Shown: positions 1 to 6,474 of the stretch, one piece after another
How the letters are laid out: each line of letters starts with the position of its first letter
Numbering within the stretch: the first letter of the stretch is position 1
Assembly (NCBI GenBank): GCA_025450975.1
Contig: JANWLI010000026.1
Coordinates: forward strand, 1-23,331
Direction: 5' to 3'
Origin: Candidatus Kapaibacterium sp.
GTDB lineage: Bacteria; Bacteroidota; Ignavibacteria; Palsa-1295
Length of the DNA stretch: 23,331 nt
Position numbers and translations under genes: made by a program
Notes under the pieces: model-generated
What the model was told of the DNA's origin: nothing
The model's database searches: none
Seen by the model: the letters and a program-made list of their open reading frames with translations, nothing else

Positions 1-277
1 CCGAATCGGTCAGCACACTTCCCTGCCAGTTTGTAAACTTGTGAATGCCACCTGCTTCACGAACGATGGATGTGCCCGGTCGCAGATAAAGGTGATATGC
101 ATTCGCAAGATGCAACCTAGCTCCGGTTTCCCAAAGATCGCGTGAGGTCAGTCCCTTCACATCGCCGAGTGTTCCGACGGGCATGAAGCATGGCGTTTCG
201 ATCTCGCCATGAGCGGTGCGCACGAGGCCTGCCCGCGCCTTCGTCTGAGAATCAGTATGAAGGAGTTGGAAAAACAT
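1..277 (-). CDS. tgt: tRNA-guanine transglycosylase, N-terminal part (cut by window edge)
   Basis: Bacterial Tgt exchanges guanine for the queuosine precursor preQ1 at position 34 of tRNAs with GUN anticodons, in the cytoplasm. Reading the minus strand from the ATG at 277 gives 92 residues of a typical Tgt N-terminus: TPCFMPVGTLGDVKGL (28-43), NAYHLYLRPG (59-68) and LTDS at the edge (89-92), where Asp91 matches the family's catalytic Asp. The remaining roughly three quarters lie outside the window. The start is fixed by the junction: the TAA of the upstream ABC gene shares its last A with this ATG (TAATG), which suggests translational coupling. Family recognition was by eye from conserved motifs, and is confident despite truncation. 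Confidence 0.93.
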   Translation of the reverse strand, partial: MFFQLLHTDSQTKARAGLVRTAHGEIETPCFMPVGTLGDVKGLTSRDLWETGARLHLANAYHLYLRPGTSIVREAGGIHKFTNWQGSVLTDS

Positions 278-909
278 TAATAGAGTTGGAGCTGAACGCT
301 TCGATGCGCGAGTTCGCGTTCACGGGAATCGTTGGTTGCAATGATGACGACTTTCCCTTGCGAACTGGCAGTGCGAATGTGATCGAAGAGTATCTGTATC
401 CCCTCTTCATCGAGAGTAGACGACGGCTCATCGAAGAGCAGGATCGAAGGATCGCCTACCGAAGCCATGGCGAGCGTTACGCGCTGCTTCATACCGGAGC
501 TGTAGTGACCGATGAGGCGGGAGCTTTCGGCAATGGTCTTATCAAGCCCGAAATGCTCAAGGTGCGCAACAGCATTCTTTGACGCTTCGACGCCTTTAAG
601 CTCGCCGATGAAATTCACATGTTCGACGGCAGTGAGATCGTTGTAGAGTTCGAGATAGGGAGCGACAAAACCGACCATCGACGCCATTGCTTCTTCATCG
701 ACTTCCTTCTCATCTTTGTACCATGTGCATGTCCCAGATGAGGGCGAAACTACGCCTGCGATGATCTTCAGGAGTGTCGACTTGCCGGAGCCGTTCGAGC
801 CGACGATGGCAATGATATCACCGCTTGCTGCGGTAAAACTAGTTGAAGCAAAGACCGGCTTGCGGGTAAACCGCTTCAAAACATTACTAACTTCCAGCCG
901 CAGACTCAT
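277..909 (-). CDS. ABC transporter ATP-binding protein (CcmA-like, no permease nearby)
   Basis: A single ABC nucleotide-binding domain of 210 residues, expected to work at the inner membrane with an unseen permease. Walker A GSNGSGKST is at 37-45, the signature region YSSGMKQR at 136-143, Walker B ILLFDEP at 156-162 with catalytic Glu161, and a D-loop STLD at 164-167. The short length and APYLELYNDLTAVEH region recall CcmA-type heme-exporter ATPases, but no CcmB or other membrane partner is in the window. Two usual residues look replaced: Ala83/Pro84 where the Q-loop glutamine should be, and Asn193 (ATND) where the H-loop histidine should be. The start ATG at 909 overlaps the thioesterase stop as ATGA. 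The substrate cannot be read from sequence. Confidence 0.88.
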   Translation of the reverse strand: MSLRLEVSNVLKRFTRKPVFASTSFTAASGDIIAIVGSNGSGKSTLLKIIAGVVSPSSGTCTWYKDEKEVDEEAMASMVGFVAPYLELYNDLTAVEHVNFIGELKGVEASKNAVAHLEHFGLDKTIAESSRLIGHYSSGMKQRVTLAMASVGDPSILLFDEPSSTLDEEGIQILFDHIRTASSQGKVVIIATNDSRERELAHRSVQLQLY

Positions 910-1442
910 CGCTTGCTCTTCTTCTTCTTCGGCTCTTTCTTTAATCGGGCAACTTCGTTGCGCAGGATCTCCTTGCGACGGCGAAGGCGGGCATTGCGGC
1001 GAAGCTGTGCTCCCTCAAAGCGGCGCTTGTCGTCGCTCGTTTCCGGCGTAAGTGCTGGAACAGGCACACCATGACCAAGCTCGTTGATGGCAACGAATGT
1101 CAGGTATGCACTTGAGACGTGACGGACGTCGCCCGTACGAAGATCTTCTACAACTGCACGAACGCCGACTTCCATCGACGTCGTGAAGGCGCGGTTGACA
1201 CTTGCATACAGCCGAACGACCTGCCCGAGCTTCACCGGCCCGAGGAAGTTCATCTCGTCGACGCTGGCTGTGACGCAGACGCGGCTCGAATGCTTAGCTG
1301 CAGCAATAGCCGCAGCAATATCGACCAGATGCATGAGGCGCCCGCCAAGCAGGTTGCCGAGTTGATTCGTATCGTTGGGCAGCACGAGTTCGGTCATTTC
1401 GACGCGCGACTCGCTGACTTTCTTCGATTTGCGTTCTACCAC
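906..1442 (-). CDS. acyl-CoA thioesterase, hotdog fold
   Basis: Predicted cytoplasmic hydrolase of acyl-CoA thioesters (YciA/BACH-like group). The motif PNDTNQLGNLLGG (22-34) followed by LMHLVDIAAAIAA matches the hotdog active-site loop and helix of this family, and NFLGPVKLGQVVRL is the usual following strand region. The catalytic domain occupies about residues 12-120. After it comes a long tail with a very basic end (RLRRRKEILRNEVARLKK, then a Lys-rich stretch), which may bind nucleic acid or acidic partners; that is a guess. The start is GTG at 1442, one base after the bamD stop; M16 would cut into the conserved domain edge. The chain-length preference is not visible. Confidence 0.87.
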   Translation of the reverse strand: MVERKSKKVSESRVEMTELVLPNDTNQLGNLLGGRLMHLVDIAAAIAAAKHSSRVCVTASVDEMNFLGPVKLGQVVRLYASVNRAFTTSMEVGVRAVVEDLRTGDVRHVSSAYLTFVAINELGHGVPVPALTPETSDDKRRFEGAQLRRNARLRRRKEILRNEVARLKKEPKKKKSKR

Positions 1443-1443
1443 G

Positions 1444-2214
1444 TTAGAGTGAGTATTGAGACTTCAAATTTCTTGCCCGATTGCGCTGCTCCTGCGTTGC
1501 CTGTGCAAGGTAGCGATCTTCAAATTTAGCGAGCGCATCGGCTGCTTCTTTCATCTTCTTACGATTGGCCTGAACTTCGGCGATGCGAAGCTGTGCTTCC
1601 GGCGCCGGACGTGTATCGTAAAAATCGTCGAGCACACGCTGGAAATACTGGATAGCCGCCTTGCGGTCGTCAAGCTTTATGTAGAGCTCACCTGCCAGAA
1701 GATGTTTCATTGCGAGTTTATCGCGCAATTCTTTGATTCGCGCCTCAGCACTATCGGTCAGCGATGTGATGAGTGACGAGTACATTCGGATATATGCCTG
1801 GTACTCGTTGATCGCGTACTGCGTGTAGGTCTGGTCAAGTTCTGCTTTCGGCGACATGCCGTAGTAGCTTTCGCCGATCATGTACTGGGCACGGGGTGCC
1901 AGCTCATGCGATGGGTAGGTGCGACGAAACATGCGGAAATCGACGGCTGCGCTCGAGTAGGTCTCCTGCTTGTAGCGTGACATTGCGGCTAGATACATTG
2001 CCTGCGCGGCGAATGGCGAGGTTGGCGACTGCACTCTGATCTCTTCGAAGATACGCTGGGCGTCAACCCAGTCGCCATCGTTATACTCCTGCATTCCTTT
2101 ATTGAAGCGCTCTTCTACAGAAAGCGTCGAATCCGTGGTCGAATTATTCGATCCGGCGCAGGAGAAGAGGCCGAGCGATGTGATGAGGAAGGCGAGAACG
2201 TAGCGTATGTTCAT
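1444..2214 (-). CDS. bamD: outer membrane assembly lipoprotein BamD
   Basis: BamD is the TPR lipoprotein that supports BamA in inserting beta-barrel proteins into the outer membrane. I choose the ATG at 2214, giving 256 residues, because it opens a lipoprotein signal (MNIRYVLAFLITSLGLFSC, lipobox LFSC with Cys19); the longer frame from 2280 would put 22 poor residues in front of it. After Cys19 the protein has helical TPR-like pairs: FNKGMQEYNDGDWVDAQRIFEEI, the YPSHELAPRAQYMIGESYYG segment typical of BamD, and a late AAIQYFQRVLDDFYDT repeat. Length is normal for BamD. It sits in an operon with metabolic and envelope genes, with its TAA one base before the thioesterase GTG. Confidence 0.88.
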   Translation of the reverse strand: MNIRYVLAFLITSLGLFSCAGSNNSTTDSTLSVEERFNKGMQEYNDGDWVDAQRIFEEIRVQSPTSPFAAQAMYLAAMSRYKQETYSSAAVDFRMFRRTYPSHELAPRAQYMIGESYYGMSPKAELDQTYTQYAINEYQAYIRMYSSLITSLTDSAEARIKELRDKLAMKHLLAGELYIKLDDRKAAIQYFQRVLDDFYDTRPAPEAQLRIAEVQANRKKMKEAADALAKFEDRYLAQATQEQRNRARNLKSQYSL

Positions 2215-2242
2215 TAGTAGTATAACAATGCGGGGAGCAGTT

Positions 2243-2710
2243 TCAACTCCTGACCAGGAAAAAAAGCGCAACGATCGCAACAGCGCCTAACGTGACAAGT
2301 GCGGGCTGGAGCACGGAGTCCCAAAAGCCCTCGTCGTCATTTGATGTATCTATCCCATGCGGGAAGTATCGACTTATAGTAAATGCCTGCGGGCTTTTCG
2401 GCGGTTTCAATGTAACAACCGAACCTGAAGCAGTTATTATTTGCTGATTTCCCGAACCAGCGATTCCTACAGCCCAGCCTTCTACAAGAACTAAAGCCGA
2501 AGGGTCTTGTGGCCAGCGTTCGTTGATGTACGATCGATATCCCGAATCAGCTATAATGCCTGTTGTTCCAGGATCCAACCCCTGCGAGCGTATCATGGAA
2601 TCGAAGGCGATGGAGAATACCTCACGGCGCTGGCCGAGAGAGGTTTGCGACCAACTGATACAAGAAAGAAGACAGAAAAGTATGATGCCGATCTGCCTTC
2701 TTCCCGACAT
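2243..2710 (-). CDS. small exported protein with C-terminal membrane segment, unknown
   Basis: I do not recognise this 155-residue protein. It starts with a signal peptide or N-terminal anchor (basic MSGRRQ, then IGIILFCLLSCISWS, possible cleavage near SLGQ). The middle, about residues 28-125, is a polar, glycine/serine-rich region expected in the periplasm. The C-terminus has a second hydrophobic stretch (about 134-153, VLQPALVTLGAVAIVALFFLV) ending in RS. The arrangement suggests a bitopic envelope protein with a very short cytoplasmic tail. It lies 12 bases after gdhA and 28 bases before bamD on the same strand, so it is probably in the same transcript. A link to outer-membrane biogenesis is possible from context only. 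Confidence 0.7.
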   Translation of the reverse strand: MSGRRQIGIILFCLLSCISWSQTSLGQRREVFSIAFDSMIRSQGLDPGTTGIIADSGYRSYINERWPQDPSALVLVEGWAVGIAGSGNQQIITASGSVVTLKPPKSPQAFTISRYFPHGIDTSNDDEGFWDSVLQPALVTLGAVAIVALFFLVRS

Positions 2711-2722
2711 ACGATTTGTAGC

Positions 2723-4069
2723 TTAGCTGTAAATACCGCGAAGCCGTAAGGTGCTCGCTACCTTGTCAATGGCAAGCACGTAGGAGCTCAGGCGCAGCGA
2801 CACGTTGTACTTCTGCGCGTTCAGGTAGACTTTGTTGAATGCCTGCTTCATGGCATCTTCGAGGCGCTGGTTCACCAGATCGAGCGGCCAGTAGAATCCC
2901 ATTCTGTTCTGGACCCACTCGAAGTAGCTAACCTTCACGCCGCCGGCATTCGCGAGAATATCCGGAATGACCATTACGCCCATCGATTCAAGGATCGGAT
3001 CGGCTGCAGCAGTCGTCGGGCCATTCGCTCCTTCGACAATGAGCTTTGCCTTGATGAGATGCGCGTTGCGGTCGGTGATACGATCTTCTCTGGCGCATGG
3101 GGCGAGTACGTCGCAATCCACGGTCAGTACTTCATCATTAGTAATACGCTCGGCGCCGGTGAATCCTTCGAGGTGATTACCATGGCTTTCAGCCCAGGCA
3201 ATTGCTGCATCAATATCGATCCCCTCTTTATTATAATACCCGCCGGAAATGTCGCTGATGGAGACGATCTTACATCCTTGTTCGTAGAGTGCCTTCGCCG
3301 TGATCGAGCCGACGTTGCCGAAGCCTTCGACCGATACGGTTGCCGAGGTCGGCTTAATGCGAAGTTTCTCGAGTCCGGAAAGCGTGGAGTGCATGACGCC
3401 GCGTCCGGTGGCTTCGCGTCTTCCCTGACTTCCGCCAAGAACGAGTGGCTTGCCGGTGACGACGCCGGGCTCCGTGCGCTTAACGTGCATGGAGTACGTA
3501 TCCATGATCCAGGCCATCGTCTGCTCGTTGGTGTTAACGTCAGGTGCCGGAATGTCATGATCCGGACCGAAGACGTCAAGAAGATTTGCCGTGTAGCGGC
3601 GGGTGATCTTTTCGAGCTGGGCCTGCGTGAGCTTGCGCGGATCGCAGCGAACGCCGCCTTTTGCTCCGCCAAACGGAATGTCGATGACGGCACACTTCCA
3701 GGTCATCCAGGCAGCAAGCGCTTTCACCTCATCGAGGTTGACATCAGGCGCGTAGCGGATACCGCCCTTCGAAGGTCCCATGATGTCGTTATGCACGACA
3801 CGGTAGCCTTCGAAGACTTCCATCGAGCCGTCGTCCATGACGATCGGAATGGAGACGATGACGCACTTGATCGGCGTCTTGAGATAATTATAAATTCCTG
3901 GTTCAAGCTCGAGGATCTCAGCAGCGCGGTTAAAGCGGTGCATCATGGATTCGAGGGGGTTATCGTGCCCCTCCCCGAACATCGAAGACTGCATCGGCGC
4001 GCCGCCCTCTTTATAGTTGACGTTGTTGGTGGGTTCGTCCCCGTGCTTCTTAATTTGTGGTGTTGCCAT
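2723..4069 (-). CDS. gdhA: glutamate dehydrogenase (hexameric family)
   Basis: Cytoplasmic enzyme interconverting glutamate and 2-oxoglutarate plus ammonia, linking nitrogen and carbon metabolism. The 448-residue length is normal. Visible landmarks are GPSKGGIRYAPDV (98-110, Lys101), WKCAVIDIPFGGAKGG (124-139, with catalytic Lys125 and Lys137), PAPDVNT (174-180, catalytic Asp177), and the dinucleotide loop GFGNVG (249-254). GANGPTT (347-353) and ILANAGGVKVSYFEW (371-385) are typical of the C-terminal domain. Asp273 follows the second Rossmann strand, which mildly favours NAD, but cofactor choice is uncertain. The usual ALEN-type segment reads PCAREDRIT here (324-332). It is the promoter-proximal gene of the left operon. 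Confidence 0.95.
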   Translation of the reverse strand: MATPQIKKHGDEPTNNVNYKEGGAPMQSSMFGEGHDNPLESMMHRFNRAAEILELEPGIYNYLKTPIKCVIVSIPIVMDDGSMEVFEGYRVVHNDIMGPSKGGIRYAPDVNLDEVKALAAWMTWKCAVIDIPFGGAKGGVRCDPRKLTQAQLEKITRRYTANLLDVFGPDHDIPAPDVNTNEQTMAWIMDTYSMHVKRTEPGVVTGKPLVLGGSQGRREATGRGVMHSTLSGLEKLRIKPTSATVSVEGFGNVGSITAKALYEQGCKIVSISDISGGYYNKEGIDIDAAIAWAESHGNHLEGFTGAERITNDEVLTVDCDVLAPCAREDRITDRNAHLIKAKLIVEGANGPTTAAADPILESMGVMVIPDILANAGGVKVSYFEWVQNRMGFYWPLDLVNQRLEDAMKQAFNKVYLNAQKYNVSLRLSSYVLAIDKVASTLRLRGIYS

Positions 4070-4153
4070 TAAAATGTATCGTGAAGCCTATACAATGAGC
4101 GTCCTTAAAACAAATAATCGGCAAAATGCTCCCGGCGATTTCGCAGCCAAATC

Positions 4154-6277
4154 CTATTGTTTTATTACCTTGGTGGTAGCAACGATCCCCTCAAAATAGG
4201 CAGATATCAGGTACTGCCCTGCCGGTAGATCACCGACAAACAGCTTCAACTGATGCGGACCTGGAGCATTGGCGAAAAACTCAATTTTTTTGGACTGTCT
4301 TCCGAGTTGGTCAAATATGACTATGTCGAGCGGACCGAAATGAGGCACTTCAACCGTGAAATCGCAAAACATTGTAGTTGGATTGGGCCATACGGTAAAT
4401 CTAAGATTATCCTCATCGTTGGAGTCTTTGACCCCGATATACGATGAAGTATCGGCATAGAGTGAGGTATCGATACTTCTGTATAAGCCTCCGGTTGTAG
4501 AAAGAAAAATATATCCTCCGTGGGCATAGCATCCAACAACGAAGGTATTCCACACTCCGGCAGATTCATCGATCCAGGTTCTTCCCCTATTCGATGTTCG
4601 GAGAACACCAAATTCTTCAGCAGTTGCTATGAGATTTCCTCTGCAGTATTCAAGGGATCGAAACGAGAAAGGAACACCAACCGGTGGCGGAATCGTGGTC
4701 CAGATCACTCCCTTCATATGACTGTGAGAAATATCCTGCCAAGTGTTGACAAACACTCCAGACTCTTCATCAAAATGGAGACTCGCTACGTTAACAAACA
4801 TTGGAACCGTTGAGACTATCCCTATAGACTTTCCTGTGTCGGCTGAATAGAACAAGCCGCCTGAGGTACCCACCCACAATGTTTTATCTGGAGCGATCAC
4901 GACGGTAGTTACGGCCGCCGAAGAACTTGTGTCAGGATCGATCTCGATTTGCTTCCACGAAACACCTGCATCTACGGATGTATAGAGTGATGTATCAGCA
5001 GCCACAAATAATGTCCGATCATTTAATATGGCAAGTTGTGCGCTGTAGGCTTCAAGCGGCAGCATCGTCCAGGATATCCCCTTATCAGTAGATTTATAGA
5101 CTTGACCTTGATAGTAAACGCTGAAATATAACGTATCGTGATTTACAATAGCATCATGCGGTTGATACGGCGTCGGAATAGATACCCAGGATGCTCCAAG
5201 ATCGGAGCTTAGATGAATCGCCTGACCGGCAAGTGCTGCAAGTCTCCCGTCGAGCGTTGTAAAACATTTGGATACATACCCGGTCCCAAGCATGCTATAC
5301 TTCCAGGTTCTCCCGCTGTCATCCGAAGCATAGGTCGCACTTCCCCAGATGGCAAGGATCCGCTGACTATCGACAAAGAAAACTTGACGCAGTAGACTAT
5401 CTGTCGGACGGGTCGTAATCGGCGTCCAGTTCAACCCAAAATTGTGCGAGACAAAGACCGTGTCTTTATTAGAGATCTGATCTTTGGTACTGGCGAACAG
5501 GATCCCATATGCCGAATGGGCGTAAAGTCCAAAATATTTTCCTTTGAATGCCTGATAATTAAATGTTTTACCGCTATCAATACTGCGGTACAAACCGCTG
5601 TCGGTTATCACATGAGCAATGGTGCCGCTATATTGTGGCGACCACATGGTGTTTACATTCGGAGCAACGGTGAGATAGTCAATTGTCGTCCATGTCTTCC
5701 CATTATCAATCGAATAATATTCGGGGAAATACTTATTGTTGGATGATAAAATTTTTCCTGACGGCTCTACTCTAAACACAAAGTCTCGAGGGCACGTAAT
5801 CGAATCCCAGACAAACTCTCCGATCGTAGCCCGATAACTTGTCCTTGTTCTATAATTAATATAGATCTGATTGAATGGACTAATGACGATATGCTCAATA
5901 TCTTCATTCCAGACAAACGCCTTATCTGCAAGAATTTTTGTCCAGTTCTCTCCGTGGTCGCTGGACATGAATAGGCCTAAGCGGGTCGCTGCAAAAACAT
6001 TATCATTCGAATCGACTGCTAATGCATTGACAAACCCGTTTTCGATCGGCTTACGGATTTCAACCCAAGTATTACCTTTATCAACCGACCTGTATACCCC
6101 CTTTCCGCGTGTGCCGGAATAGATCACTCCGGTCTTGTCGGCAACAAGTGTCTCCGCATATGCCAATAGTGGCGATAATGGCCCAGGAAGATGTTCCCAT
6201 TTCAATGTACTCTGTCCTCTGCTCGTCAACGAACAAAGTGTGAGAAGAAAGACAACTACTATCCTACCCGATTTCAT
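4154..6277 (-). CDS. secreted Asp-box beta-propeller protein with T9SS sorting domain
   Basis: A 707-residue protein exported by a signal peptide (MKSGRIVVVFLLTLCSLTSRGQS) and then by the type IX system. About a dozen Asp-box (BNR-like) repeats follow, for example YRSVDKGNTW (62-71), FMSSDHGENW, YYSIDNGKTW, YASDDSGRTW, HLSSDLGASW, YKSTDKGISW, YTSVDAGVSW and LRTSNRGRTW. They predict one or two seven-bladed propellers as in sialidase, Vps10 and Ycf48-type folds. No catalytic residues could be assigned, so enzymatic activity is unknown. The C-terminus from about 627 (FTVWPNPTT, then QLGRQ, LPAGQYLISAY, KVIKQ) is a type A T9SS domain. The coding sequence looks more AT-rich than all neighbours. 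It is divergent from another Asp-box protein. Confidence 0.88.
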   Translation of the reverse strand: MKSGRIVVVFLLTLCSLTSRGQSTLKWEHLPGPLSPLLAYAETLVADKTGVIYSGTRGKGVYRSVDKGNTWVEIRKPIENGFVNALAVDSNDNVFAATRLGLFMSSDHGENWTKILADKAFVWNEDIEHIVISPFNQIYINYRTRTSYRATIGEFVWDSITCPRDFVFRVEPSGKILSSNNKYFPEYYSIDNGKTWTTIDYLTVAPNVNTMWSPQYSGTIAHVITDSGLYRSIDSGKTFNYQAFKGKYFGLYAHSAYGILFASTKDQISNKDTVFVSHNFGLNWTPITTRPTDSLLRQVFFVDSQRILAIWGSATYASDDSGRTWKYSMLGTGYVSKCFTTLDGRLAALAGQAIHLSSDLGASWVSIPTPYQPHDAIVNHDTLYFSVYYQGQVYKSTDKGISWTMLPLEAYSAQLAILNDRTLFVAADTSLYTSVDAGVSWKQIEIDPDTSSSAAVTTVVIAPDKTLWVGTSGGLFYSADTGKSIGIVSTVPMFVNVASLHFDEESGVFVNTWQDISHSHMKGVIWTTIPPPVGVPFSFRSLEYCRGNLIATAEEFGVLRTSNRGRTWIDESAGVWNTFVVGCYAHGGYIFLSTTGGLYRSIDTSLYADTSSYIGVKDSNDEDNLRFTVWPNPTTMFCDFTVEVPHFGPLDIVIFDQLGRQSKKIEFFANAPGPHQLKLFVGDLPAGQYLISAYFEGIVATTKVIKQ

Positions 6278-6474
6278 GGATTACAAGAACACACTAATGC
6301 CCTAAAAGTGACATTCCCCCCGATAAGCATTTTACAAGGGAGGACACATAACTGTGCCCCCTCTCAGGATTAGCTAAATATGCACGGAATTTCGCAGAAT
6401 TTTTGCTAAATGTAACTCGTTACATCGCTCTGCATTTTATGTAGTAAGTTTGTTGAACTAGTAGGAAATACCCC
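6278..6474. promoter_or_regulatory. divergent intergenic region between two T9SS substrate genes
   Basis: This 197-bp gap must hold promoters for both flanking genes. On the plus strand TAAGTTTG at 6445-6452 matches the Bacteroidota sigma-70-type -7 consensus TAnnTTTG and lies 22 bases before the GTG at 6475. No clear -33 TTG sits at the usual distance, so an activator may be needed. I could not find a matching -7 element facing the minus-strand gene. No RNA gene or terminator is evident. Confidence 0.5.
6410..6425. promoter_or_regulatory. 16-bp perfect palindrome, candidate operator
   Basis: ATGTAACTCGTTACAT has perfect 7-bp arms around TC. It can also be read as TGTAA-N4-TTACA, which resembles CRP/FNR-family half-sites. 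Its centre is about 31 bases upstream of the middle of the -7 motif at 6445-6452, so about 40 bases before a likely transcription start. That is the position used by class II CRP/FNR activators. The regulator is not in the window and the identification is inference. Confidence 0.45.

Noticed and set aside
2215..2280. Longer bamD start at 2280
   Set aside because: It would bury the lipoprotein signal peptide and overlap the upstream gene; ATG 2214 gives an ideal lipobox distance.
3059..4072. 337-residue open frame on the plus strand opposite gdhA
   Set aside because: It is antisense to a clear glutamate dehydrogenase, with no recognisable domain; long antisense frames are expected in this codon usage.
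4067..4100. TACATTTT just before the gdhA ATG as a -7 element
   Set aside because: It would put the transcription start inside the coding region, and the spacing to an upstream TTG is too short.
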